Shown: positions 50,621 to 62,289, counted from the first letter of the stretch. The stretch is DNA of 64,000 bases from JAJYIV01 sp964499955 (GCA_964499955.1 CAZCMI010000001.1:1-64000), one strand, 5' to 3'. Notes: generated from the letters alone by a model not told the origin. Program-made: numbers and translations.

Positions 50621-51541
50621 ATGGCTCGTATGGACAAGAACGAAGGACAGATGCCGCCCCCGCCTCCGCCCCCGGCGGCGACAGCCACGGCCACGTCCGC
50701 CGCCCCCGTGTCTTCCGTCGTTCCGTCCGCGGCACCCGCTCCGGTTCCCGCCATCCCCCGTTCTCGCGTGGGGTGTTGCGTGGCCGGGTGCGTGGGCGTG
50801 CCGTTGCTGCTCACTCTCATCGCCGTGGGTGCAGGTGCGTGGGTTGCGGCGAAGGCCGGCGTGGCGCGCGTGCCCGTTTTGTCCCGTTTCGCCTATGAGG
50901 CGCACGCGCCCGTGCGCATGGTGCCGGACGCGCCGGAGAACGGCGCGGGCTTGTTTTCGACCGACGCCCTCGCGGCCTTCCAAAACGATGCGCTCACGCA
51001 GGAAGAAGCGCTCGAACGGTTTTTGACGGAAGAAAATCTTTCCGCGTTCTTCGGCAACCTTGAACGCCTGGGGCAGGCGGGAGCGGGCGGGCGGCTCAAC
51101 GTCGCCCTGACGGACGCCATGCTGACGGCGTCCGTGCGGCAAACCGCCGCGCGTCAGGACGCTGCCAACCAAGCCCCCGCCGCAGACCAAGACCACCCGC
51201 AAAAACAAAACGGCCCCTTCGACATGGCCCGCGCCCAGCTGGCCGTGTCCCGCCAGCGCGGCATCGAACTCTTCCTGCCGCTGCGCGACAACGTCCAGGG
51301 GTCGTCCGTGCGTATGTATCTGCGCCCCGCCGTGGAAGATGGAGCTTTGGTGCTGCACGTGGCGGAAGCGTGGGTGGGCAACCTGCGCGTGCCGGCCTCC
51401 TTGGTGGCAACTTTCAGCGATGCTGTCGTGGCAGGGCCGCTGCGCGCCGCCGCGGACGACATGCGGGCGCGTCTTGTGTGGACGCACGTAGAAGTGGAAG
51501 ATGGCGCCGTTCGTCTGGAAGGGATTCCCGCCGGTTTATGA
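50621..51541 (+). CDS. Single-pass membrane protein of unknown function
   Basis: A 306-residue protein. A Pro/Ala/Thr-rich cytoplasmic tail of about 45 residues is followed by a transmembrane segment with a Cys cluster (GCCVAGCVGVPLLLTLIAVG), then an extracytoplasmic domain of about 210 residues with an acidic helical part (LTQEEALERFLTEENLS) and beta strands (IELFLPLRDNVQGSSVRMYL). The pattern resembles small bacterial proteins that bind exported partners, but no function can be named. Its stop overlaps the next start (ATGA). Confidence 0.6.
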   Translation: MARMDKNEGQMPPPPPPPAATATATSAAPVSSVVPSAAPAPVPAIPRSRVGCCVAGCVGVPLLLTLIAVGAGAWVAAKAGVARVPVLSRFAYEAHAPVRMVPDAPENGAGLFSTDALAAFQNDALTQEEALERFLTEENLSAFFGNLERLGQAGAGGRLNVALTDAMLTASVRQTAARQDAANQAPAADQDHPQKQNGPFDMARAQLAVSRQRGIELFLPLRDNVQGSSVRMYLRPAVEDGALVLHVAEAWVGNLRVPASLVATFSDAVVAGPLRAAADDMRARLVWTHVEVEDGAVRLEGIPAGL

Positions 51542-52305
51542 TCCTTCTGCACCGCATCACGCCGTTCGCCTTGTTCCTCGTCTGCGGGGCAGCCTTCGGC
51601 TTGGCCATGGCCTTGCCCGCACGGTCGGGGTTCGCCGCGTTGTGCGCGGGATTGGTTCTCGCCCTGTTGTTGCTCGTTCGGTTGGTGGGCTGGCATCCGC
51701 GCACCGGGGCGTTTTGGAACCTGACCTTCGCTCCGTGGCTGCTGTTCGCCTCGGGCGCGGGGTTGTTCCTGCTGTTGGAGCATCCCGCCCAACGGGTGTT
51801 GATCGCCGCGGTGGTGGCCATCCTTCTGTTCTTTTTCGCCGAGCAGGTATTCGCGTACGTCCATGCGCCGGCCGTGTACCGGGCGTATGCCATCCAACAT
51901 CTGTCCCTGGGCATGAACGTGCTGACGTTGTTTTTCCTCGGCGCGTTCGGGTTCGGGGTGCGGATGTTCCTGCAGACGCCGTTGTACGTGCTTACGCCCG
52001 TGGTCTTTGCCGCGGCGGCCTACGCCATGTACCAGACCTTGTGGGTGAGCAAGATGGAACACCGCCGCGCGCTGACGTACGGGGCGGCGGGCGGGCTCGT
52101 GCTGGCCGAACTGTTCGTGGCGCTCACCTATTTGCCCACGGGCTTTGCGGTGAACGCGGTGGTGCTCGCCCTGGCCGGGTATTTGTTCCTCGGCTTGTCC
52201 CGCGCGTGGTTCCTGGAGCAGGCCGAACGGCCGCTGGTGCTCCGGTACGTGGCGGCGTGCGTCCTGCTTTCCCTCGCCGTCCTCGCCACGGCGCAATGGC
52301 GGTAA
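51538..52305 (+). CDS. Polytopic membrane protein of unknown function
   Basis: A 255-residue very hydrophobic protein with about nine predicted helices and short loops. No catalytic motif is visible; the only polar clusters are AEQVFAYVHAPAVYRAYAIQ and SKMEHRRALTYG. It is translationally coupled to the upstream gene and 13 nt upstream of the degenerate HtrA-like gene, so the four genes at 50220-53341 look like one functional unit. Confidence 0.6.
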   Translation: MILLHRITPFALFLVCGAAFGLAMALPARSGFAALCAGLVLALLLLVRLVGWHPRTGAFWNLTFAPWLLFASGAGLFLLLEHPAQRVLIAAVVAILLFFFAEQVFAYVHAPAVYRAYAIQHLSLGMNVLTLFFLGAFGFGVRMFLQTPLYVLTPVVFAAAAYAMYQTLWVSKMEHRRALTYGAAGGLVLAELFVALTYLPTGFAVNAVVLALAGYLFLGLSRAWFLEQAERPLVLRYVAACVLLSLAVLATAQWR

Positions 52306-52318
52306 CCTCTTCTTTCCT

Positions 52319-53341
52319 ATGTCTTCTTGGCCCCATCTGTTCCGCGTGACCATCCTCGCTGTCGCCCTTGGGGCGGGCAGCGGCGTGGTTGCTTCCGCCC
52401 TGACGTCCGCGTATTTGGTGGACTACGCCTCCCAGCTGGGCGAGTTGTCCTCGCCGTTGCGGTTTGGGGAGCGCGTCCCGCGTCCGGCCGGATTGACCGA
52501 CGCCGTGCTGGTGTCCCTGCGGGAGCGCGTGTTGCCGTCCACGGCGTTGTTCTATGCTGCCGCGCCCGGTGCGGACGGCTTCGATTTGGCCGCGCCGGAA
52601 CGGGTGGGCGTAGTGCTCACGTCCGACGGGTGGATGCTGACTTCGGCGGAATCCGGCCGCCCGGCACCCACGCACGTGGTGGTGGGCCGCGAAGCGTACG
52701 CCGTGGAACGGACGGCGGCGGATCCGGTGTCCGGAACGTTGTTCGTGAAGGTGGCCGCCCGCAACCTGCCCACGGTGGCCTTCGGCGGGTCCGAAGCCTT
52801 GGCGCCGGCCGATTTGCTCTTCGTTGCCGATGGCGCGCGCGCCCTTTCGTCCGTGCGTCTGCGGGCCAACGTGCGTCCGGCCGCCGCGTCTTCCGACCGC
52901 GCCGCGCGCCGCCTGCACGTGGACGTAGCCCTCCCCGGTTCCCCCGTTTACGACGCCGACGGCGAACTGGTGGGCTTGGCTGTAGACGAAGACGGCGCCG
53001 TGCCGGTGGAGACCTTCCTGCCCGCATTCCGCGCCTTGCTGCGCGACGGCGCCCCCACGCGCGGCACCCTCGGCCTGACGTATCGCGACCTGTCCCTCTC
53101 CGTGGGGTTGCAGGTGTCCCTGCCGACGACGGGCTTACTGGTCACGTCCGTGGGGCGGGGAAGCGCCGCCGAAGTGGGCGGCGTGCGCGCGGGAGACGTG
53201 CTGGTTTCCCTGGACGGCCGTTCGTTGGACGGCGCCCGTTCGTTGGACGAAGAGTTGGGAGGCGCGGCCGCGGATCAGACCGTTACCTTCGTCGTGGATC
53301 GCAACGGGGAACGGCGCGACGTGCGCGTAACGCTGCGTTAA
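52319..53341 (+). CDS. Degenerate HtrA-like protein (pseudoprotease) with PDZ domain
   Basis: A 340-residue membrane-anchored protein with the HtrA layout: transmembrane segment (about 8-30), a trypsin-like fold and a C-terminal PDZ domain (about 255-340, GGVRAGDVLVSLDGRSL). In place of the catalytic His motif (LTNxHV) it has VLTSDGWMLTSAES (99-112). In place of the Asp motif (DLAVLKV) it has SGTLFVKV. The Ser loop GNSGGPL is reduced to LPGSPVYD (Ser208). It is therefore probably inactive and may bind peptides or regulate the intact protease encoded at 43669. Confidence 0.75.
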   Translation: MSSWPHLFRVTILAVALGAGSGVVASALTSAYLVDYASQLGELSSPLRFGERVPRPAGLTDAVLVSLRERVLPSTALFYAAAPGADGFDLAAPERVGVVLTSDGWMLTSAESGRPAPTHVVVGREAYAVERTAADPVSGTLFVKVAARNLPTVAFGGSEALAPADLLFVADGARALSSVRLRANVRPAAASSDRAARRLHVDVALPGSPVYDADGELVGLAVDEDGAVPVETFLPAFRALLRDGAPTRGTLGLTYRDLSLSVGLQVSLPTTGLLVTSVGRGSAAEVGGVRAGDVLVSLDGRSLDGARSLDEELGGAAADQTVTFVVDRNGERRDVRVTLR

Positions 53342-53372
53342 CGCCCGCGACGCTGCGCGAACGCCCGCGCTC

Positions 53373-53381
53373 TGCTATCAT
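53373..53381 (+). promoter_or_regulatory. Extended -10 promoter of the Wzz-like gene overlapping a Shine-Dalgarno site
   Basis: TGCTATCAT is followed at once by AGGAGGAG and the ATG at 53392. The expected transcript start (about 53388) would lie beyond the Shine-Dalgarno sequence, so either a different promoter is used or the site is not functional. Confidence 0.45.
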
Positions 53382-53391
53382 AGGAGGAGAT

Positions 53392-54036
53392 ATGCCCCGG
53401 CCAAGCTACGCTTCAACTCTGCTGCGCGGATGGGAATACGTCGCCTTGTTCGCCCTGGCGGGATTGATTTTGTCCGTCGGCGTTTCCTTCGTGGAGCCGA
53501 TGAAGTATTCGTCCACCGTGCGCCTGTTGGTGATGCAGGACGTCGGCGCGTCCGTGGACGCCTTCACCGCCAGCCGCTCCGAAGAACGCATCGCGGAAAA
53601 CCTGGCGACCATCGTCTACACCACCACGTTCTTCGACCGTGTGTTAGACGCCGGCTTCGCCATCGACGCGCGGTATTTCCCCACGCAGGACAACCGCCGC
53701 CGCCGGGCGTGGACGCGGACCGTTACGCCCACCGTTTCGCGCGGGTCCGGCATCCTTACGGTGACGGCCTTCCATCCGGACGTGCGCCAGGCGGAATTGA
53801 TCGCCCAGGCCGTGGGGTTCGTGCTGCGGGAACGGGTGGGGGAATACACCTCGGGCGGCAACGTGCAGGTGCGCCTCATCGACGCCCCGTTGAACTCCCG
53901 CTGGCCGGTCCGGCCCAATTTCGTGGCTAACGGCCTGTCCGGGTTCTTCCTGGGCGGGTTCGTCGGGGCGGGGTACGTGCTGCTGCGCGCGGAACGCGTG
54001 CGCCGCCGGCACCAATTGTTGCATGAGGATGATTAA
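53392..54036 (+). CDS. Wzz-type polysaccharide chain-length regulator
   Basis: A 214-residue inner-membrane protein with helices near both ends (about 15-33 and 180-200) and a periplasm-side domain between, the layout of Wzz/capsular chain-length proteins without a kinase domain. Typical features are VEPMKYSSTVRLLVMQDV after the first helix, and the Pro-rich APLNSRWPVRPN before the second. It may set the length of the polymer made by the ligase and glycosyltransferases at 60-64 kb, from which it is now separated by the island. Confidence 0.75.
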   Translation: MPRPSYASTLLRGWEYVALFALAGLILSVGVSFVEPMKYSSTVRLLVMQDVGASVDAFTASRSEERIAENLATIVYTTTFFDRVLDAGFAIDARYFPTQDNRRRRAWTRTVTPTVSRGSGILTVTAFHPDVRQAELIAQAVGFVLRERVGEYTSGGNVQVRLIDAPLNSRWPVRPNFVANGLSGFFLGGFVGAGYVLLRAERVRRRHQLLHEDD

Positions 54037-54056
54037 AGAACGGCGTGAAGGGGAGG

Positions 54057-54078
54057 AACGGCCAAAACGGCCGTTTTT
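54057..54078 (+). terminator. Terminator after the Wzz-like gene
   Basis: ACGGCC/GGCCGT stem, then TTTTT. It marks the left edge of the island. Confidence 0.8.
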
Positions 54079-54111
54079 GCTTATTTTTCGAAGGTTTTGA
54101 AGCGAAGGGGC

Positions 54112-54140
54112 TTGACAGGAACGTGAAAAGACGCTATAGT
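54112..54140 (+). promoter_or_regulatory. Sigma70-type promoter of island gene 1
   Basis: TTGACA (54112-54117), 17-bp spacer, TATAGT (54135-54140). Near-consensus and with a full -35 box, unlike most native promoters. Confidence 0.85.
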
Positions 54141-54464
54141 CACCTCTTCAAAAAAGACGAAAACCGCCTTTTCTGGCGGCCTGGTATCCACCCGCCGTAC
54201 CTCCTCCTTACGGCGCGGGACGATGCCAGGCCACTTGAGCAGGCGGCCGGGCCAAGGAACACGGAATCCCCGCGTTTCATGGCCCGAACGCATGCTCGAA
54301 CGAACCTTTACAACCGGTTCAGAACATGGTCGGGCGCCTCCCATCGGGTGGCGTGCGTGGCGGATGGTCCGTCACGGCAAAACCCGTCGCCTACAGAGGC
54401 GAAGGGAGGAAACATGCGTTCCAACCCCACCCCCGCCGCGCGCTGCGTGGCAAAGGAGCTTCAG
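54141..54464 (+). other. Long 5' leader of island gene 1
   Basis: About 270-320 nt lie between promoter and start codon. I see local hairpins (CCGCC/GGCGG at about 54161-54177, CGCCGT/ACGGCG at about 54191-54214, GCCT/AGGC just before the first Shine-Dalgarno site) but no riboswitch class that I can recognise. Two start sites exist: AGGGAGGAAAC-ATG (54414) and AAAGGAG-ATG (54465). Confidence 0.5.
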
Positions 54465-55865
54465 ATGTCGAAGTCCATGCAGGTCGCCTTCGCGGCGGCC
54501 GTCGTGTTCGTTCTCTCCACCCCCGCGTTCGCGCAGGGGTGGAGCCGCTCCGTTCCCGGTCAGGGGACGGTCGTGTTCACCCCCGCCTCCGTCGCGGGCT
54601 CCGCCAAGAAGGCGGAGAGCCCGGCCGACGTGGCCAAGCGGGCGGCGGCCTGTCTGGCCGCCGGCGACATCTTCGGGAAGGACGGCGTCTGCCGTGCCGA
54701 CCCGAAGAAGGAAAAGGCCGCCTGCGAGGCGGGCGGCGGCACGTGGGACGCCTCCAAGCCCACCCCGTCCTGGCAGGGTGCGAAGGACGCCCGCTGCGAC
54801 CTGTCGGCCGTGAACAAGGACGACACGGAGGATCACCTCAGGGTCGAGTTCTGCAACGATCCCACCAGCCCTTCGAGGCTGCGGAGCGTCTACAAGGAGC
54901 ACAAGTGCACTCTGTGGCGACTGCAGCGCCTTCAGCGTGGCGAGAAGGCCACGCGTGAGGCTGAGAGTCGGCGGACCTCCGAGAGTCTCGAGGCCCTGAA
55001 GAAGGACCTCGAGGCCAAGATCGCGGAGGCCAAGGCCCTCGCGGACGAGGGGAATAGGACTGCCGCAGAGGCGGTCCGTCTCCTCGAGAAGCTCGGTACG
55101 GACGTCCGTGGGTCCGAGGAGGCCTGTGAAAAGGCCCAGCCGACCCGCGAGGATCGCCTGGCCTGCGCGGGTCTCCGGGGACGTGTCGCCACCCTGGAGC
55201 TGACGCTCTACGGCGCCCCTGAATGCGCGACCGATCCGCAAGGGGAGGCGTGCAAGAAGGCCCCCGGCATCGTCAGGGTTCTCCACGGCATCAATGGTCG
55301 CGTGGGCGACCTCGAGGATAGCGCCGGTCGGCTGCAGCTCGGCGTGGGCCTGCGTTTCGGCGCAGGCACCCAACCGGCCGTCAGGGCCGACGTGGGGGGG
55401 GCGACGTACACGTTCCGTGGCTCGGATAATCTGGCCTTCGGGCTGGACGTTCGTTTGCACGTCCCTTCCGCCGCGGTCGGTGGGATCGGTGTCTTCTCTC
55501 TCGGGTGGTCCTACCACCGGGAAGACACCCACAACGTCGCTGGTAAGTCCGTCGGCGTTGGGGGCCACGGCCTCTTGGTCCGCGCCCAGCATCTCTGGGG
55601 TGTGAGCCAGGAGTGGAAGCTCGGCGCAGGCGCCACCTTTGCGGGTCATTGGACCGCGCAGGCTCATCCGAACGCGTTGGGCAAGGTCTCGGCGGCAACG
55701 CCCGACCTGCACTTCGCGGCGCTCTGGCAGCCCATCCCCCACTTCGTCGTCACCGGCGATCTGGGGGTGGGGTACGACTGGGCCTCGGTCGTCGTCAATG
55801 GTGCCGAGCGCACGGGCAACGGGCTCGCGCTCGCTGTCCGGCTCGGTGCCGGCTGGATGTTCTAA
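54465..55865 (+). CDS. Secreted coiled-coil protein with outer-membrane beta-barrel-like C-terminal domain
   Basis: A 466-residue protein of unknown function. From the ATG at 54465 it begins with a clean signal peptide (MSKSMQVAFAAAVVFVLSTP, cleaved after AFA). A Cys-containing domain (AACLAAGDIF, KEKAACEAGGGTWD) and a Glu/Lys/Ala coiled coil (about 150-200) follow. The last 170 residues alternate as amphipathic strands (LQLGVGLRFGAGTQPAV, LAFGLDVRLHV, GVFSLGWSYHRED) and end GLALAVRLGAGWMF; a terminal Phe is typical of outer-membrane barrels. The ATG at 54414 would add 17 residues. GAG, CTC and AAG codons dominate, unlike the neighbours. Confidence 0.7.
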   Translation: MSKSMQVAFAAAVVFVLSTPAFAQGWSRSVPGQGTVVFTPASVAGSAKKAESPADVAKRAAACLAAGDIFGKDGVCRADPKKEKAACEAGGGTWDASKPTPSWQGAKDARCDLSAVNKDDTEDHLRVEFCNDPTSPSRLRSVYKEHKCTLWRLQRLQRGEKATREAESRRTSESLEALKKDLEAKIAEAKALADEGNRTAAEAVRLLEKLGTDVRGSEEACEKAQPTREDRLACAGLRGRVATLELTLYGAPECATDPQGEACKKAPGIVRVLHGINGRVGDLEDSAGRLQLGVGLRFGAGTQPAVRADVGGATYTFRGSDNLAFGLDVRLHVPSAAVGGIGVFSLGWSYHREDTHNVAGKSVGVGGHGLLVRAQHLWGVSQEWKLGAGATFAGHWTAQAHPNALGKVSAATPDLHFAALWQPIPHFVVTGDLGVGYDWASVVVNGAERTGNGLALAVRLGAGWMF

Positions 55866-55883
55866 CCGTTCTACCGTTCTCTT

Positions 55884-55936
55884 GGCCCTCGTGCATTCGC
55901 TTGAAAAAGCGAGTGTGCGGGGGCCTCTTTCTTTTC
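55884..55936 (+). terminator. Terminator after island gene 1
   Basis: GGCCC/GGGCC outer stem with an inner TCGCT/AGCGA stem, then TCTTTCTTTT. Confidence 0.8.
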
Positions 55937-55945
55937 CTCCGACCC

Positions 55946-55974
55946 TTGACAAAAGGCAGGTTTTCCGGTATAGT
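55946..55974 (+). promoter_or_regulatory. Sigma70-type promoter of island gene 2
   Basis: TTGACA (55946-55951), 17-bp spacer, TATAGT (55969-55974). Same boxes and spacing as island gene 1. Confidence 0.85.
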
Positions 55975-56048
55975 GCTTTCTTCCCGCATGACAATCATCG
56001 GGATTGCGGCTGGGCATGTTGCCTAGTCGAAGGCCTGAGGAGGCCACC

Positions 56049-56708
56049 ATGAAGACGATCTTTTTCCCGGCGGCCGCCGCGGCCGCCATCGCGTTCACCC
56101 TCCTCCCCGCCTGTGGCGGGTTGGAGGACATCGACTTCGGGCAGGAGTTCTCCTGCCCGTCGGGGTTCGTTCCCGGGGTGGTGGACGGCATGTCCGTCTG
56201 CCTGACGGACGGCCAGCCCGACGGCGGAGGCGGGGGCATCAACTGCCCCCAGGGGTTCGAACCCGCCACGGTCGGCGGCCAGGAGGTCTGTGTCCAGCAG
56301 ACCGACGGCAACCCTGACGGTGGGGATCCCAATCCTCAGGGAGGGACCCTGCGGATGCGGTGCACGGCACCGCAGGGGCGCACCCTGCAGTCGCTGCGCG
56401 TCGATCCGATCGAAGCGCACGAGGGGAAGGAAGGACCCTATTGGACGTGCGAAAAGAATGTGAGCGGCCAAATGGCCGATATCACGTGCAACCGGCGCGG
56501 GACGAAGAAGTTCTTCGTCAACGGCACTGCCACCGGCGGCGATTCGCCGGGCAAGTTCCTCAGCTACGGCTGGACCGGAGACGGTTCCGCACGAAGCGAC
56601 TGGGACTGCGACTACTGGCTCGACGGTCATTCCGTCGAGCCGAAGGTCAGCGAGCCGTGGAGCCCCGGCGGCAGGAGCCTCGGCTCCGCACTCTATCTGG
56701 AGTTCTAA
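56049..56708 (+). CDS. Lipoprotein of unknown function
   Basis: A 219-residue protein with a lipoprotein signal peptide (MKTIFFPAAAAAAIAFTLLP followed by the lipobox Cys, LPAC). Two short Cys repeats (FSCPSGFVPGVVDGMSVC and INCPQGFEPATVGGQEVC) are separated by Gly/Asp-rich linkers, then a domain with four further Cys residues (RMRCTAPQGRTL, WTCEKNV, ITCNRRG, WDCDYW). The gene has a strong GAGGAGG site 5 nt before the ATG, its own promoter and its own terminator. Function unknown; it should be membrane-attached outside the cell. Confidence 0.7.
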   Translation: MKTIFFPAAAAAAIAFTLLPACGGLEDIDFGQEFSCPSGFVPGVVDGMSVCLTDGQPDGGGGGINCPQGFEPATVGGQEVCVQQTDGNPDGGDPNPQGGTLRMRCTAPQGRTLQSLRVDPIEAHEGKEGPYWTCEKNVSGQMADITCNRRGTKKFFVNGTATGGDSPGKFLSYGWTGDGSARSDWDCDYWLDGHSVEPKVSEPWSPGGRSLGSALYLEF

Positions 56709-56756
56709 CTCCAGGTTCGCCACCCGCCCCCTCCCCAAAAAAGAAGCCGCACTTCT

Positions 56757-56807
56757 GCCCCCGTATCCGATTCGCGCAAGCGATCGGTGCGGGGGCTCTT
56801 CTTTTTG
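56757..56807 (+). terminator. Terminator after island gene 2
   Basis: GCCCCCG/CGGGGGC outer stem, inner CCGAT/ATCGG stem, then TCTTCTTTTT. Confidence 0.8.
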
Positions 56808-56825
56808 TAAAAACAGGTGAATTCC

Positions 56826-56854
56826 TTGACGTTTGGCGCAAAGGGTGCTAGAAA
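56826..56854 (+). promoter_or_regulatory. Sigma70-type promoter of island gene 3
   Basis: TTGACG (56826-56831), 17-bp spacer, TAGAAA (56849-56854), with TG before the -10 box. The leader is about 100 nt. Confidence 0.7.
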
Positions 56855-56961
56855 ACCGGGTCCTCTCCGAATGGTTCGGGGTGGGCGTGAACGACCATTT
56901 CTTTCACAATCGGCGAGAAATATCGCCATGCGTTGCCCGGCGCACCGGGCGGAGGTTCATC

Positions 56962-60150
<3,189 letters not shown>

Positions 60151-60184
60151 CGGCTAGCGGCTGACGAAGCCGTGTGAAACTCTC

Positions 60185-60232
60185 GCGGCGGTGGAACCAT
60201 CCCTTTGGGGACGGGTTCCACCGCCGTTTTTT
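60185..60232 (+). terminator. Terminator after island gene 3
   Basis: GCGGTGGAACC/GGTTCCACCGC stem, then TTTTTT. It is the right edge of the island. Confidence 0.88.
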
Positions 60233-60241
60233 CGTTGTCCG

Positions 60242-60250
60242 TGCTAAAAT
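60242..60250 (+). promoter_or_regulatory. Extended -10 promoter of the O-antigen ligase-like gene, leaderless spacing
   Basis: TGCTAAAAT ends 9 nt before the ATG at 60260. This restores the native promoter style immediately outside the island. Confidence 0.6.
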
Positions 60251-60259
60251 GACATGCGT

Positions 60260-61798
60260 ATGGAGGAACTGGAGGGAAAGGGGCGCGTGCCGTTCAAGAC
60301 GGGCGTCGCGGCATTGGCCGTGGCGGCTTTGTGCGTTCTCGTCGGTCTGCAGGCATTCGTTTCGCCCTTGGCCTTGGTGGCCGTCATCGTAGGCGCGGCG
60401 GCTGCGGTGGCCGCCCTTGCCCGGCCGCGCGCGGCCCTGGCCGCCCTCGCCGTCTATCTCCCGTTCGAACCGTTCCTGCTGAAATTCGTCCCGGACGAGA
60501 TGTACGTCTTCGCCCGCTATCTTCCCGAAGGATTGATTTATGTCCTGGCGGCCGTGGCGCTGTGGCACGCCTTCGCCGGAGGGAAGAACGGCGGGAAGGG
60601 GTTGCGGCAAACCGCCCTGTCCCTCCCGTTCGGCCTGTTCATCACCGCCCTGGTTGCGTCCGCCCTCATCAACGCCGTGCCGCCGGACATCGCCGTCTTG
60701 GGCGCCCGGCAAATCCTCCGGTTCATCCTGGTCTTCTTCATTGCGTTGAACCTGGCGCCGTCGGAAGCGTACGTGCGTCGCCTCACGGGCGCGTTGCTCG
60801 GCGTGGCGGCGTTCCAGGCCATCCTTGCCATCATCCAGCGGCTCACCGGCGGGGCATTGGACGCCTTCTTGCTGCCGTCGGACGCGCGCGCGTTGGGAGA
60901 TATCACGCTCACGGCAGGCACGTCGCAGTTCTGGGATCCGGGTTCGCGCGCCTTCGCCACCATGGGCCGCTACGACCGGCTGGGAAACTTCTTGGCGTTT
61001 TTCCTCGTGCCCGCGGCGGCGTTCTTATATGAATTCCGCACGAAAGGACGATATCGGGAATGGACGTGGCTGCTGCTGGCGTTGGGGATTCCGGCGCTGA
61101 TCTTCACGTATTCCCGCGCATCGTGGTTCGCGTTCCTGCTCGGCTTTCTATTCGTGGCCGTTTGGTTGTACCGGGACAAGCGTGTGTTGGCGGCCTTCGC
61201 GACGGTCGCCGTCGTGGTCTTCGCCTACGTGGGCGTGTCGGGGTTGAACGTGCGGTTCATCACCGAGGCGCCGGGCCAAACCTTGGTGGAACGGTTTTAC
61301 GAGGCCTTCAGCGCCGCCCGCTGGCGCGGGGAATACTATGGCTTGGGCCGCGTGTATTGGATGGTGCAGGTGCCGCGCGTGGTGGTGCCCGCCTCGCCGC
61401 TGTTCGGTTTCGGGCCGGGGCAGTTCGGCGGGGGAGCGGCCGCCGCCTTGGGCAACACGGTCGTGTATGAACGCCTGGGCCTGCCCTATGGCGTCTTCGG
61501 CACGGACGGCTATATCGACAACAGCTGGTTCGCCCTGTGGGGGGAAACCGGCACGCTCGGTCTGGCGTTTTTCCTGTGGATGTACGTCCTGCTGTTCCGC
61601 GTCGGCACGCGCGCATTCCGCCGGGGGAAGACGCCGTTCGTCCGGGCGCTCGGGGCCGGGTATGCGGGGGCCGTCTTGGGCGCCGCGCTCATCTCCTTCT
61701 TGTCGACGGCGTTGGAAATCCGCGCCTTCGCCTTTTACCTGTGGTTGTACGGCGGACTCTTGGCCGCCTTGGTGCCGGAGGAACGGGAACATGTATGA
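60260..61798 (+). CDS. O-antigen ligase/polymerase-like membrane protein (Wzy_C family)
   Basis: A 512-residue protein with about 12 hydrophobic segments. The Wzy_C pattern is a large extracytoplasmic loop (about 340-420, with GEYYGLGRVYWMVQV and FGFGPGQFGGG) preceded by the IFTYSRASWFAFLLGFLFV segment with its conserved Arg, and followed by GYIDNSWFALWGETGTLGL. It would ligate or polymerise surface polysaccharide. The ATG at 60260 (gtATG) is preferred to that at 60254, which would precede the expected transcript start. Its stop overlaps the next start (ATGTATGA). Confidence 0.82.
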   Translation: MEELEGKGRVPFKTGVAALAVAALCVLVGLQAFVSPLALVAVIVGAAAAVAALARPRAALAALAVYLPFEPFLLKFVPDEMYVFARYLPEGLIYVLAAVALWHAFAGGKNGGKGLRQTALSLPFGLFITALVASALINAVPPDIAVLGARQILRFILVFFIALNLAPSEAYVRRLTGALLGVAAFQAILAIIQRLTGGALDAFLLPSDARALGDITLTAGTSQFWDPGSRAFATMGRYDRLGNFLAFFLVPAAAFLYEFRTKGRYREWTWLLLALGIPALIFTYSRASWFAFLLGFLFVAVWLYRDKRVLAAFATVAVVVFAYVGVSGLNVRFITEAPGQTLVERFYEAFSAARWRGEYYGLGRVYWMVQVPRVVVPASPLFGFGPGQFGGGAAAALGNTVVYERLGLPYGVFGTDGYIDNSWFALWGETGTLGLAFFLWMYVLLFRVGTRAFRRGKTPFVRALGAGYAGAVLGAALISFLSTALEIRAFAFYLWLYGGLLAALVPEEREHV

Positions 61799-62289
61799 CG
61801 GAACGACCGTGTATCGCGTATCTCGATGGGGCGAATGTCTACAAAGGCGTCGCGTCTGCCGCGTGGAAAATTGATTATCGCAGGTTTCGTTCCTGGCTGC
61901 GGCAAAAATACGGCGTATCGACTGCCCATCTTTTCATCGGCCTCATTCCAAAGCACGCGCAGATGTATACGTCCTTGCAATCCGCGGGGTATGCCATGGT
62001 TTTCAAGGAAGTCGTCTATGATGGTATGGGGAAGGCGAAAGGAAATTGCGACGCGGATCTCGTCTTGCAGGCCGTGAGGGACGTCTACGAACGAACGCCA
62101 TCGTCCGTCGTACTCGTTTCAAGCGATGGAGATTACGCGCCGCTTGTCCGATTTTGGCAGGAGAAAGGCATTCCGTGCACGGTGATCTCTCCCGCGCCCA
62201 TGGCGAAGTGTTCCATTCTTCTGAAGAGAACGGAGGTGCGGATCGTTTGTCTTGAGGACGTAAAGAACAAGGTGTCGTATCGGAGGTAA
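61795..62289 (+). CDS. NYN domain protein (LabA/DUF88-type RNase)
   Basis: A 164-residue PIN-like nuclease. The acidic residues of the NYN active site are in place: IAYLDGANVY (Asp near 12), KGNCDADLVLQAVRD and VVLVSSDGDYAPLVRFW. These proteins are metal-dependent RNases of unknown targets. Base composition is lower in GC than the flanking polysaccharide genes, so it may be a recent arrival. It is coupled to the upstream ligase gene by an ATGA-type overlap. Confidence 0.85.
   Translation: MTERPCIAYLDGANVYKGVASAAWKIDYRRFRSWLRQKYGVSTAHLFIGLIPKHAQMYTSLQSAGYAMVFKEVVYDGMGKAKGNCDADLVLQAVRDVYERTPSSVVLVSSDGDYAPLVRFWQEKGIPCTVISPAPMAKCSILLKRTEVRIVCLEDVKNKVSYRR

Noticed and set aside
54141..54464. Possible cyclic-di-GMP or other known riboswitch in the leader of island gene 1
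   Set aside because: I compared it mentally with GEMM-type conserved elements and could not place the required motifs; only generic hairpins are visible.
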